Below are positions 10,435 to 21,600 of a stretch of 64,000 nucleotides of DNA, in pieces. Made by a program: the position numbers and the translations under genes. Numbering within the stretch: the first letter of the stretch is position 1; each line of letters starts with the position of its first letter. The DNA is from Albifimbria verrucaria (taxonomy: Eukaryota > Ascomycota > Sordariomycetes > Hypocreales > Stachybotryaceae): contig JAHREC010000062.1 in the NCBI GenBank assembly GCA_020081605.1, positions 2,728,001 through 2,792,000 on the forward strand, read 5' to 3'. Under the pieces are notes generated by a model. That model saw only the letters and a program-made list of their open reading frames with translations, was not told the origin of the DNA and did no database searches.

Positions 10435-12862
10435 TTACCGACTTCTGCTTCGGCGACGGCTACGGCTTCGGCTTCGGTCACGTCGGTCCCGGCGTGGCGA
10501 TAGGCTGCGATCGCGCCGGACCCTCCTGTCCCGGTCACGGTCTCTGTCGCGATCCTTTTCCCGCTCGCGGTCCCTCCTCTCGCGGTCCCGGTCACGATCA
10601 CGGTCGCGCTCTCTGTCCTTCTCCCTTTCCCTTTCCCGGTCTCTGTCTCTGTCTCTATCTCTGTCTCTTGAACGCTCGCGCTCTCTGTCTCTGTCGCGAC
10701 GGTCCCTGTCTCGCTCTCTATCGCGATCACGGTCCCGGGCTCTGTCGCGGCTGCGGCTACGAGCGCGGGACTGACTCCGGCGGCGTTCGTCGCGAGCTTT
10801 GAAATCGATGTTAGTATGATGAATAGAAAAAATGTATTGCAACAATGGAGTGAGGGCTCTTACCGATGGGTCGTTTATCGTCCACGCCAGGGATGGGCAA
10901 GCCCTTTGCTCGCGCATCCTTCTGGGCGGCGAGGTATGCCTTTGCTTCTTTCTCGCGCTTCTTGACCTCCTCGAGCTTCCACTCCTCCATGTCTTCCTTG
11001 TCCATGCACGTAGGTCGCCCGCCGGCCGGGCGCGCGGAGCGCGAGCGGCTCTTTCGCTCGCGCCTGTCCTTGTCGTGGTCACGGTCTCTGTCTCGTTCCC
11101 GATCGCGATCGCGCTCACGGCTGCGACGGCGCGGGGGTGAGCGGCTGCGGTCACGGGGTCGTAGTGGTCTGCCGCGCCTCGACGGGCATCTCGTGAGGGG
11201 CTGCGCTCTCGTCTTGTGCGAGAGCGGCTTCTGTCCCGTCGATCTGCGCGGACCCGAGATCTGGATCGCTCGCGTCTATCGCGGCTGCGTTCGCGACGCT
11301 TGGCCAGAGACCTGCTTCTATCACGTCTAGCGGAGCGGGCGCGGGACCTCGAGCGGTCTCGTCGCCGGGAACGACTTCGTTCATAGCGGTCGTGACGTGG
11401 GCGTGATCGGCTGCGTTCCGTGCGCTCATCCCTCCTTGCTCGTGAACGGGAGGCATCCCGTCTCAAGCGAGACCGGCTGCGATCGCGTCTATCACGAACG
11501 CGGGAACGGCTTCGTTCGCGTCTAGGAGAGTTTGACCTACGATCACGTCGTCGACGGTCGTCCTCATCCCTACGACGACTTCCTTCGCGAGTCCTATCCC
11601 GATCTCGGTCATGTACTCGTGAGATGCTTCGTTCAGAGCGCTTCTCATCTCTAGCGTCTGTAGTCTTAGATCTAGAGTCCTTGGCGTCGCCCCTCAAACC
11701 AGCATCACTTCGCTTCCTCTGGTCTGTAACCCTGGGAGAATCGCGTCGGATAGGATTAATGGCTGAAGCTGGTCCAGTCTTTCTTGGAGGAGGTGCAAGG
11801 TCCATATCGACGTCGAGTTCTGGTTTTCTTTGGGTTTGCTTGGTACTTTCCCGTAGCAAATCTGCCAGAGCTTCTTGCTCTAGTCTTTCATGCTCTTCTT
11901 TCGTGAGGTTACCCTTCAACTCCACGGGTGTGCCCTTCTTCTCAGGACGAGCTGACTTGTGATCACGATCACGATCGCGGTCTCGGTCCCTGTCACGGCT
12001 GCGATCACGGTCACGATCACGGTCACGGTCGCGGCCACGATCTTCACGATCGCGTTGTTCTCTCTCCTTCTCACGACGCTCACGCTCTTTGTGGCGGATT
12101 TCGCGCTGTCGATCGCGTTCTTTCTCCCGTTCCTCCCGTTCTTTCTCTCGATTTCGCCGTCGTTCGTCTCTCTCGGCCTGCCTCTTAAGCTCGGCCTTTT
12201 CACGCTCTTGCTCCTTCTTCTTGGCTTCCTCTTTAGCAATCCGTCGCTTCTCCTCTTCAATGGCAGCCTCCTTCGCTTTCAGCTCCTCCCGAACGCGTTC
12301 GCGCTCGGCTTTTCTTGCTGCTGTATCTGCTGCATATTCTTCGTCTGTTTTGGCACCGCGAGCTTTCTCCGCCTCGGCGGCTTCTTCCCCGATGGCTGCC
12401 TTTCGAATCTCTCGTATACGGTCCTCAATGGCGCTCACGTCAATCAATTGGCCAATAACCTCTTCTGCTTTTTGATAAACGCCGGATCGTTCCAGCGCAC
12501 CGTCAATAAGGACCGATGCCTTTCGTTGATCAAGAGCCAGGAGTTGCTGGGGTTCCGCTCGACCTCTTGCTCTGCAACCTCGAGAATGGCCTTTGTGACT
12601 TGGGCTTCGTAGTCCTGGTAAAGTCAGCATGGTAATTTCGCACTTTGTAAGCGATGCATCATACGCTAGCCTCGAATTTGTCCCAAACTTGCTTCCGAAT
12701 GGAGTCGTACGCGCCGCCCTTCTTGAAGCTGTGGGCAAGTGACTCGATGGCCGCTCTGGTGGCGGACGTCAAGGGCAGATCGGACGCCTTGAACTTGCGT
12801 GGTGCAGGAGCCTGTGGCACCTCGGGAGCCGTGCTCGCCTGCTCGGTGCTAGGGGTCGCCAT
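10435..12862 (-). CDS. SHG1: SHG1-domain (COMPASS component) protein with long Arg-rich RD/RS tail
   Basis: The N-terminal 120 residues match the Shg1/BOD1 domain of the Set1 H3K4 methyltransferase complex: KFKASDLPLTSATRAAIESL, GAYDSIRKQVWDKF, AQVTKAILEVAEQEVERN and QQLLALDQRKASVLIDGAL. A long charged helix (about residues 130-280) follows, then several hundred residues of alternating RD, RE and RS dipeptides as in splicing factors. Exons: 12862-12665, 12614-10864 and 10796-10435; the last intron has a perfect TACTAAC branch point. Two one-base gaps are inferred. One is in the G4 run 12549-12552, joining VERN to PQQLL. The other is near 11172, after which the frame reaches MDKEDMEEWKLEEVKKREKE and PIPGVDDKRPI. 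Yeast Shg1 is far shorter, so the tail is a filamentous-fungal extension. Nuclear. Confidence 0.8.
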
Positions 12863-13599
12863 TCTGAGGATGGCCTGATCGCGAACTGGGTGGACGCTGG
12901 TATCCGATGCGCAGCTCTTTAGGGCTGATGATGGCCAAGTCGCCGAATCAAGTCATATTGCGTAGCGAGGAAACAGTTTGGAGCCTATCACACGCCATCC
13001 GCAACCTTAGAGCGAATGCGGTGCTTGGGATAAAGTGACCCTCCACGCAGGTGAGGTCGTAGTTTGGATAAGGCAGTATCTGGTGCAGGGATCCAAATGT
13101 TTTAGTGGGCCATCAAGGAGACGTGCCAAGAATGGACACCGACGCCAATTCACGTGATGTCCTCCGCCAGCATGTCCGACTGCCGGTACCACTACCACAT
13201 GGATCCGGACCAAGATGCCCAAGGAGTGTATACTTTGTTTCACGCCAGACCAGAAAATCCATGGACCTTACTGCTATATCTTGCACAGCGTCACCAGGTC
13301 ATGTCTTGAGTGGAAGGCTCTCAGGGTGAATCAGTTTCAGAGATATCAATCACATCAGTCACATCACTGCAGGCTCATACTTGTACAGCTTTATAAACAA
13401 TGCCTTAATTTACACATCTCAGACTGCTCTTGACCAACTCAATGGCCGATCAGTAGTATACAGTATTAGATTTCATAGTGAATATACCTTTTGGAGGTGG
13501 ATATCATACCGTCCCATCGTAAAGCATGCTGAGGAGAGATCCATAACCGTCAACGCCACGCCCGTGAAATGCATAGCTTACAACACATCTCGTAAGCCT
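12863..13599. other. Intergenic between SHG1 start and UGO1 stop
   Basis: 737 bases. Promoter of the SHG1-domain gene (12863 upward) and 3' side of UGO1. Short CACATCA repeats near 13348-13368. No supported gene. Confidence 0.45.
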
Positions 13600-15161
13600 C
13601 TAGAACTCGCCCTCGCCTCCGGCGCTGATGGCGTTGGCGGTCCAGAGACCAACCAAACCCCACCAACTTACCTTCCAACCCTCCAAAGTCCAGGAAGTCC
13701 TTGTCCCTTAAGGTAGGTTGGCTGAGCGGCTTTGCCTCTAGCCTTGCCCTTCTTTGCCAATCGAGCGGGGACTTCCCGGTTGCCTTCTGCCGATGTAATG
13801 TGGTACATGGTGCCAAAAACACCGTCAAAACGTCCAATAGGCACAACAGTCTCCAGCTTCTGGGCCCCTCCCAGGGCACGGAGATACTCTTGGCTGGATA
13901 GCAAAGCAACTTGGCCTCGCCTCAACACGGTTTCCAGCGGAAGCTTGATCATAACCGCCGCCGATGACGCAAAGAACTTCGCCATAGAAAATGCCATGGG
14001 CGAGACGTGGCTGTCAATCATGAACTGAGTCCGCAACACCATCGGGGTGGACAACGTGAGTAACGGATGTACCAGCGAGTGAAGGATGGTAGGAATAAGA
14101 ATGGCCGAGGAGCACACGTAAGACGGCAAGGCTCTTAACGTAGCTAGTGTACGTCGATTTCCGTTGGTGCTGGGCGTGACGATAAGCCTGAAATAGTTAG
14201 TCAACTGGCAACAAAGGTGAGGCTACAAAGAACATACCGTGTGCGCACTAAATCCAGCGGAGATAGTACGATGCCGGTCATGACAGCTGCTGTACCGGCC
14301 ACGAACATAGATGTCCATGGATATGGCGATGCAATATCGATCAGGCGATCAAGGTCGTCCTTCACGCCAATGTCTGGAACGTTGAAAATGGCACTGAGGA
14401 AACTCCTCGACCAGTTTTCGAGCAGCGACTGCAAAACAGTGTATAAGAAAGTCGCGTTGGAGCCTTTCCAGACACCCCACGCGCCATCCTTCTGCCAGAG
14501 TTGTCCAATAACATCCATTACTGAGTCTGGTCGATGAATATTCAGATACTGCTCCGGAGTAGCCGGCTTCTTAGCAAGGCGTGGTGATTGTGACGGCGAG
14601 TCGATTCGACGATTCGAGTGGTTTCGGGCATGCGAGCTTGTTGGAGTGGTTGGCACGTTTGACGTGAAATAGGCGGGCTCATCTCCCTCTGAATCTGAGT
14701 CTTGAACCTGCATGACGTGAGCTTGTGAGACGGAGCTTGTCTCCAGAGATGCTTACCTCGTAGATCAAGCCGCCTTGACTTGACACCCGTCGCTTAAGAC
14801 CTCCTTGCTCTGGTTCTTGAGGTAGCGCGGCGTTGGCATCCTGATCTCTGACCTGCAGCAGGGTTTTGGCTACCTCGAACGGCTGAGCCATCAGCACGGA
14901 AGTGTATTTCCACAGGAGCTCGTCAGCAAGCTCCTTGGCACTCCTCATCACCGACGGCGACGAGTCCTTCAAGTAGTCATTGTAGTCCAGCTCCGTGAAC
15001 ATGTCACGCGCCTTGGACGCGTACTTCGCGCTGGCGGTCGCATTGCCCGCGCCGGAGAAGGGATTTGGGTTCGGTCGCGAGATGGGCTCGGATGGTTCGC
15101 CAATGACGGGCGGCTTGTAGTACGGCCTCAAGGGGTTGACGCCTTCTCTAGAGGTTGACAT
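13600..15161 (-). CDS. UGO1: Mitochondrial fusion protein Ugo1 (carrier-fold, outer membrane)
   Basis: Ugo1 links the outer and inner membrane fusion GTPases (Fzo1, Mgm1) and is built from mitochondrial-carrier repeats. Three degenerate carrier signatures are visible: QPFEVAKTLLQV, SPLDLVRTR and LPLETVLRRGQV. A low-complexity acidic and Ser-rich linker (DSDSEGDEPAYF...) lies between the first two. Exons: 15161-14757, 14707-14238 and 14187-13600, with introns 14708-14756 and 14188-14237. The last exon loses frame at the ccc run 13679-13681. Adding one base continues as KVSWWGLVGLWTANAISAGG to a stop at 13600, the usual C-terminal form. It shares a 403-bp promoter with the divergent ferredoxin gene, so both may be co-regulated mitochondrial functions. 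Confidence 0.85.
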
Positions 15162-15564
15162 GGTGGGCGTTGAGATAGAAAAGCATCTGGCAAAGCACGG
15201 CGTAGAGCTTGGGGTTCGAGCTGGTGCCCATTCCCTGGTTTTAGTCGTCGAGTGAAAATGAAATCATGCGAAGCTTGGAGGTTGCATGACGAACCCCGGT
15301 AAAGGAATTTCCCGAGCGATAAGCTTTCTTATCGGTCAGCTTGCATGTCCGGCTTTTTGGTCTCGGAGATGCGATGGCTGCCGAGAACAGCGGATAATAC
15401 ACTACTACTGTCCACTACGGGGACCCAGTCAATTACGCCGCGACTGTTTGACAATTCACGACCGGCCTGAGCTACGTTTTTGAGGACTGGGCGCAATTCT
15501 GGTCATCTTCTGCCGCCAAGTCTTCGCCAATCCCTCCAATCCACCTCCTCCAACACACTCCGAT
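15162..15564. promoter_or_regulatory. Divergent promoter, UGO1 and YAH1
   Basis: 403 bases between two start codons facing apart; both products are mitochondrial. I see no specific operator motif. Confidence 0.5.
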
Positions 15565-16189
15565 ATGTCGGCGTCACGAACTTTTGCAAAGACCCTCTCC
15601 AGGGCTGGCTCATGCCTCCGACAGCAGGTCCCCATGCCCAATGCCGCTCTGCAAAGGCCCAGCATGACAGCAGCGGCCCGAATGAGCATGCTGCCTAGGA
15701 TAACCCGACCTGCGACTCTGTGCCAACGAACCTTCTCGACCACTGTGCCTAACCGCCACGGACACATTCACAAACCAAAGGCCGGCGAGGAGTGAGTTTT
15801 TTAACGACGACGGCCGTTGGGAAATATTTTACTCATCCAATCACAGGCTCTGGATTACCTTTATCGACAAGGATGGCGAGGAGCACAAGTTCGCCGTCAG
15901 TGAAGGCGACAACCTGCTCGACATAGCGCAGGCCAACGACCTGGAGATGGAGGGCGCATGCGGGGGTTCCTGCGCATGCTCAACGTGCCACGTTATCGTC
16001 ACGGACGACGCTTACTACGACAAGATCCCCGAACCCGAGGACGACGAGAACGACATGCTAGATCTGGCCTTCGGCTTGACGGAAACAAGCCGACTGGGCT
16101 GCCAGGTGAAGATGACCAAGGAGCTGGACGGCCTCGTGGTGAAGCTGCCCTCCATGACGAGGAACCTGCAAGCGAGCGACTTCAGCTAA
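15565..16189 (+). CDS. YAH1: Mitochondrial [2Fe-2S] ferredoxin (adrenodoxin type, Yah1)
   Basis: Electron carrier for mitochondrial iron-sulfur cluster assembly and haem A synthesis. Exons 15565-15791 and 15847-16189, joined at AGEE|LWITF, give about 189 residues. The first about 60 residues form an Arg/Ser-rich presequence (SRTFAKTLSRAG..., CQRTFSTT). The cluster ligands are in EGACGGSCACSTC (C-x5-C-x2-C) with the fourth Cys in TSRLGCQVKM. The end LPSMTRNLQASDF is typical. The intron starts GTGAGT. No frame break, even across a G5 run at 15962-15966. Divergent from UGO1. Confidence 0.95.
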
Positions 16190-16334
16190 GATGTCCGCCT
16201 GCTTTGTGGCCGCTGGCCAAGTGTATGGCGCACGTGTAATATTACCGGTAGATAGACCAAGATGCGCGGCAGCTCACATGGGCAGATGTAACAGTAGGGG
16301 TATCTTTCATGCCATTGTGATGCTAAGGCGTTGG

Positions 16335-17271
16335 CTACGAGAGCCTATATAAAACACTCCTCGAACGCAAATTGAAAAAAGTTGAAAAAATACTAAGCTT
16401 CCTCAATTGCCCCTTCTTCAGCCCTCCGCCGCCAGATGCGATGAGCTCCAGGAATCCCTTCTTGCTAAGCTCGTTCACCTTTTCTTCCCTGCGATTGACA
16501 CCAATCACACCAGCCTTTCTTACATCCTTCTCCGCCTCCGCGGCCTTGACCTGCGCCGCTCGCACGGCGTTGAACAGTTTGACAACACCGCGCTGAGCAA
16601 CCTTGCGCAGTCTGCGCTCCGTCTCCAGGATCTCTGCGGTTGTCGTCTCGGGTTCCTCGGCACCTTCATTTTTCGTAGCAATCAGGACGTCTCTGACGCG
16701 ACCCTTCTCCATCGCCGCCCTCTTCTCGTTGCGCAGCTGTTTCTTAGCCTTGGCCTCAAGAGCCGTGTCGACGGCAGCCTTGGACGCCTCATGCGCGGCT
16801 GCGCTACGGGCTAGAACAGGATCCGCCCGTTTTGAGGTTGACAGTTTTGTGGACAGAATCTTGGAAAGCGACGTCGCGAAAGCCGCTGGGTCGTTTCTTT
16901 TTGACTTTGACTTTGTCTTGACTTCCTCCCCGTCTGAACCCTCCTCAAGCTCCGAGTCGTCATCCTCCTCTTCGGAATCTGCAGCCCGCTTGGGGCCTTT
17001 TGCTTCTTAGCACCGCCAACCTTCTGCTTCTTCTTGGGGCTTCATCCTCCAAAGACGAGTAAGAGTCTACGGAATCATTGTCCGAGGCTTCGACAGCGTC
17101 TACCCGCGCATTGTGGATATCGTCGTCCGAGTCCAGCAGGTTGACTGCATCAAAGTCGGCAGCAGGTTCTTCCTCGGAGTCGCTGTGGTATTGTTGCTTT
17201 CTCTTCTGCTTCTTCGGCGCAGAGTGGGAATTGCCATCGTGCGATCGTTTCTTGTTCTTGAAGCCGGCCAT
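16335..17271 (-). CDS. RRP15: Ribosomal RNA processing protein Rrp15
   Basis: Nucleolar factor needed for 60S subunit maturation. The start MAGFKNKKRSHDG is followed by a basic and acidic N-terminus (SDSEEEPAADFD, EDDDSELEEGSDG). The conserved core includes DPAAFATSLSKIL, SKRADPVLARS, LRNEKRAAMEKGRVRDV and LRKVAQRGVVKLFNAVRAAQ. The frame fails at two G4 runs on the plus strand (17036-17039 and 16992-16995, read as C4 in the gene). One added base at each gives a continuous protein of about 310 residues. The last about 20 residues look unlike family ends, so the true stop or a late intron is uncertain. No intron required. Its 3' end faces the ferredoxin gene 145 bases away. Confidence 0.85.
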
Positions 17272-17714
17272 GGTTGCGTTTGTGATTGTTTGGTCGTAAA
17301 CCAATACCTGCTGTTTGGAAGGGCGATTTTCAGGCCTGCTGCTTCCAAAAATTTTGCCATGGAAATTTTCTGAATGGAGGGGCCGGGCCAAAGGCGGTGA
17401 GCTAGCTTCCGGGGAAAGATATGGGTCAGTCTTCCGATGCGGGGCCGCAAGTCCGGCATTCTGCTCATCGCCTACGAGAGAAAGGTCTCTAAAACACAGG
17501 CTTCTGTAGTTTGTCTTGGTCTTAACGAACTTTTATCCCAAAATAATATACAGTAGTAGCATAATTCGATTATATTTGTCAAGTATACTAATACCAACTA
17601 CGCCTAATTGTGCTACTCCCGATATGCTTGCCTGAAGATATTCCCATCTTAGTTACAGTCTATGCATTGAACGGACCACTAAGAATAAAATAATTCAAGC
17701 CTTTGACTGCGCGA
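17272..17714. other. Intergenic, RRP15 promoter and PhoD 3' end
   Basis: 443 bases. 17500-17700 is AT-rich. A longer open frame extends upstream of the RRP15 start to 17391, but MAGFKNKK at 17271 is the family-like start. Nothing else seen. Confidence 0.45.
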
Positions 17715-19759
17715 CTAAAATTGGCCCGACTTGATCCTATCCCAGATAGAACCGCTTTTGCTCTTTACCTCCTGGATAGGCATTGGCGGTGCTACAATCG
17801 TCGTGTTCCATGTTTCTTCGCCATCGATATAAAGCTGGTAGTGGAGGGAGCTGTGTCCTGCAACATTCTCAATAGTGAATGCACCAAACTTTGAAGTACC
17901 AGAAGGAATGTACCTATTGAGTCATACTTGTTAGCACTTGAATCTTGTAAGTGGTTAAAAATAACTTACTTCAGCATAACATCCTCGTCGTCCGTCTGTT
18001 TATATGAAGGGATTGGAGATGCGAACTGGTTCAGAGGGCTTGTGGAGAACTCATAAGCCGCAGCAACTTCAGGCCATTTCGAATCGGCGGGTGGCGGAAA
18101 CTTGGTGGCAGCAAACTCATGGCGGTCTCCAGAAAGAACAACCACACCGTAACCTCTCTGACCGGCATTCCACATAGCCTCCAGAATTCGCTTTCGCTCC
18201 ACTGTGAAACCGCCCCATGTATCTTGGACGTTGACCGGCCAGTTCTTGGTCAGAGGAACTGATGAAGCGATAAACTTCCATCGAACACCGAGAGGTTCAG
18301 GACGAGCCAGCCATGCTTCGAAATCCTCCAGTTGCTCGCGTCCTAGCATCGTCTTATCCTCGGCATCAAAAGGTGCAAGGTTGTTTGAGCGATAGCTACG
18401 GGTGTCCATCAAAAAGAAGCTGGCTGGGCCCTGCACGAACTCAAACCAAGTTGCGTTCGCACGATGCTTACCGGATGCACCAGCCATCAATGCCCGTGGT
18501 GGGTTCACATTCGCCTGATAGATGCTCCATGGGTCAATTGCCGCACTATAGACTCCAGTTTGCTTGCTGGACCAGTCGTTGGCGATTTCATGATCATCAA
18601 GAACATGGATCCAGCTAAGGTTCTGAGCTACAGCAGGCCAATCGGGAGATGCATAGACCTGACGGTACTGCATGCGATACTCCTCCTTGGTCTTGCCAAA
18701 GCGCTGGGGACATCAACGTAGATGAAATCGCCCAAAAACAGCATGAATTGTGCGTGCAGCTCAGGCAGCTTACGTGCTAGGTGACGCAAGCCCGGAATGG
18801 CCAGCGGGTGATCAAGAGGGCTGTATGGGAAGCGTGGCAGAATGCATGAAGTGGAGAGGAACGTGAACTTTCCATCGTTCACCTCTGGCATACTTCCAGC
18901 CTTGGGTGGTGCGACAAACTGTCCGGTGTGGTTGTTGGAAGTTCTCCATTGGTAGATGCGCTGGTGCGGATGAGTCAAGGGAACGGTAATAATGCTGGTA
19001 AAGTCGGTTTCATTTGTTGTTCCTCCCACAATGCCAGCATTCTGCCATCGTCCAGTATCATATGGAGGCTGGGGGTCCAAGATGTGCACTTCCAAAGTGA
19101 CAGGCATCCGGGTTTGGTCCGGTTCTCTAAGTAGGAAGTTGGCCTCAGAAGGGAAACGTATCCAAGTCGTACAAAGAGAGATCGTCAGCTGGGTGGAAGA
19201 ACCTGGCCCTGTATAGGGCGTCTGCCGTCATCAACACCAGAAGAGAATTGATCAAAAGGTCAGGGCTGAAGTGAGGGATGTTTGGCGCTGGGCGACCCGC
19301 GCAAGAGGATTTGGCTTCGCGAAGGAATCTTGGGTGTAAGAACGACCTTTTCTTGAATGAGAAGTTCCTTGCCGATCACCTCGGCCTCGGAATGAACAGC
19401 AACGCCATCTTCTGTCAAGAGGGAACTTCGGTCTCCAGGACCGTGTCCTTTTCCACTACGTCGACATGATCGTCGACGACTTTGAAAGGCGTAGGCGCAA
19501 AATAACTGGCAAGGAAAGATGGGACGTAGATGGCAAAAAGCGCAAACACGATTGAGGGAAGTGAGCCTGGATGGTTGTAAGACAAGTGCATCAGCACACA
19601 AGGGAGATGCTGCACTCACGGGAAACTAAGGAAGAGGTTAGCTGGCGGAACAAGCCGAACACGTGCTGGGAACGAAGTACTCACAAATCTAAAGAAGAGA
19701 ACGGCCGATATCCTCAGGAGAGTTGATGTGATTGTGGCGACGGAAGTTTGGAGCGCCAT
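17715..19759 (-). CDS. PhoD-like metallophosphatase, membrane anchored, frame broken many times
   Basis: Metal-dependent phosphatase/phosphodiesterase of the PhoD family. Metal-site motifs are visible: FLGDFIYVDVP, LDDHEIANDW and SGDRHEFAATKF. Hydrophobic N-terminal segments (ISAVLFF and IVFALFAIYVPSFLASYFAP, then TFLINSLLVLMT) suggest membrane attachment. Introns: 17914-17969 near the 3' end (TAC ATT joined to MLK), and short introns near the start around 19568-19679. Frame breaks fit one missing base each at 18706-18709 (gggg), 19151-19153, 19173-19175, 19254-19257, 19275-19277 and 19421-19423. After them the text reads SFVRLGYVSPSEANFLL and REPDQTRMPVTLEVH as in homologues. Start at 19759 (MALQTSVATIT). 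The number of breaks in one gene makes a true pseudogene conceivable here, but the pattern matches the neighbours. Confidence 0.8.
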
Positions 19760-20314
19760 GGCGTCTAGTTGTTGACGCGCTCTTCGGCGTCAAGAACCGC
19801 GTTTCAAGCGAGCTCAGCTATAGGGGTTCAGCAAAGGAAAGGTAAGCAAAGAAACGTTTGAATCAGCACGATGTGGAAATTTGCGGCTGGTTCAATTCAT
19901 AATTAGTTGTCGCCAGGTGAGGCCAGAGCTGGATATTTGTGCAGAAATCGTGGCTGCCTTGCGATGCAGGCCTCAGACGAAGTTCCTGACGTACGACATG
20001 TGAAAGATAAGCTGCAACAAAGGGAACCATGACGCACAGGAGGTACTTGAAGGTACAAGCTCCTGTGGCGCAAAAACCGTTGTGGCTGGAGGGGACGACC
20101 CACCTAATAACTCCCACTGTCATGGCGCTGACTGACTGGCCTGGCTGACCTGACTGACCTGACGCACGGATCGGCCATTAGAAATTCCGCTCGCTGTGTT
20201 AGTGCAGTCTGGCCCGTTCTCACAGTACCTGGCTAGTAGCCATATCACTTGTAGCGACAGCTTGTCCTGATCTCGAGAGCTTCACGCGACAAGCACGCCC
20301 ACCAGCGCAACACC
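19760..20314. promoter_or_regulatory. Divergent region, PhoD and p24 genes
   Basis: 555 bases between two starts. CTGACTGACTGGCCTGGCTGACCTGACTGACCTGAC-type direct repeats (CTGAC words) at 20128-20165. Small minus-strand frames at 19863-20123 are not supported. Confidence 0.5.
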
Positions 20315-21110
20315 ATGAGACTACCATTATTGATCGCCGGGCTTTTCGCCTGCCTCGTTACCGATGTCGCCGCCACGGCTCTGACTTATAAATTAGCTGC
20401 CCACGAAAAGGCATGCTTCCACGCCACTACTAAGAAGGACGGGGAGAAGGTCGCATTCTACTTTGCTGTCAGTAGCCCCTTGGACGAATTTGGGTATCCG
20501 TCGCATTTCCTAACACATGGGACAGGTCCAATCGGGTGGCTCGTTCGATGTCGATTACAAGGTTGAGGGTCCCTTCAACAAGGTTATTCTCGAGGGTGAA
20601 AAGGAGCGCCAGGGCGACTTCGTCTTCACCGCGCAAAAGGCCGGCGACTACTCGTTCTGCTTCGACAACGAGATGAGCACCTTTGCCGAGAAGTTTGTCG
20701 ATTTCGAGATTGCGGTTGGTGGTCCTGCCATGGCCCTGCAAGTTCCAATGGGCTCACATATTCTAGGTCGAGAACGAATCGCGGGCTCAGCTGCCGTCCA
20801 AGCAAGGCTCGTCTCCTGAGCAGACTAGTGCCCTCGAGGAGTCTGTCTTCAAGATCTCCGGCCAGCTCTCCACCATCTCCCGAACCCAGCGATACTTCCA
20901 CACCCGCGAGAACCGCAACTTCAGCACCGTCTCCAGCACCGAGAAGCGTATCGTCAACTTCAGTTTGATCCAGATTGGCCTCATCATCTGTATGGGAGCC
21001 CTGCAGGTTTTCATTGTCAAGTTCTTCTTCCAGGTAGGTGCTCCTTGGCCGTCAATTGGGCTCCGGGAAACTAACCAGGAGGACAGGGAGCGCGCAAGGG
21101 CTACGTATAA
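20315..21110 (+). CDS. p24 family (emp24/gp25L/TMED) cargo receptor
   Basis: Type I membrane protein of COPII/COPI vesicles acting in ER-Golgi cargo sorting. Exons 20315-20467, 20526-20714, 20767-21033 and 21087-21110 give about 210 residues. Signal peptide MRLPLLIAGLFACLVTDVAA. The GOLD domain has its paired cysteines in HEKACFHATTK and DYSFCFDNEMSTFAEKFVDF. A coiled-coil segment (LEESVFKISGQLSTISRTQR) precedes the single helix SLIQIGLIICMGALQVFIVKFFF. The short tail GARKGYV is encoded by a 24-nt last exon. FCFDNEMSTFAEK resembles the gamma subgroup most, so the yeast name (Emp24, Erp or Erv25) is left open. Donors GTCAGT and GTTGGT are atypical but give exact joins. No frame break. Confidence 0.9.
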
Positions 21111-21600
21111 ACAACGAACTGTGGCAGTCGAACTGCCTTTGATGTACACAAAAGGCGCAAACGGTAACGGAAGTGAGCCGAGGTCCATTTTTGTACTCAG
21201 CGTAGGGACAGTATGTTCATGTTGGCACTTTGGCTGCAGGTGGCCGAGTGATTTGCTTAAACATGATGTGTTGAAGAATAGGGAGGCCTGGGAGATTATG
21301 ATGCATTGTAGCCGGTCTTGTTATTTGAAAAATACTTGCATGTGTAAACTGGAAAACCAAAGTGACGTAAATGCACATGGCACGTAGTCTGGCACTTTTA
21401 TTTTTAATTTTATGCTGGCGTTTCCATATCCAGCATGATTGATGCCGTCCAGGCATCCCTGCTGGCCATGGTGGTGCAAGGCTGGCTGGGATCATCGCGT
21501 TCTCCACGCTAAGCCACTTATCGCCCGCCACTGAAATTCTGGCGCTTGAAACTTCCAACTTCATGCAACCTCGACCTCGCCGACTCGGCACGACACAAAC
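21111..21600. other. Intergenic, p24 3' side and PRP45 promoter
   Basis: 490 bases; genes are in tandem. No supported gene or clear motif. Confidence 0.45.

Noticed and set aside
13607..13668. Possible extra intron at the 3' end of UGO1 (donor GTAAGT near 13668)
   Set aside because: A splice gives an in-frame end, but one added base in the ccc run at 13679-13681 yields WWGLVGLWTANAISAGG, much closer to the family C-terminus.
17918..17924. TGAGTCA match
   Set aside because: Lies inside a short intron of the PhoD gene, so it is unlikely to be a promoter element.
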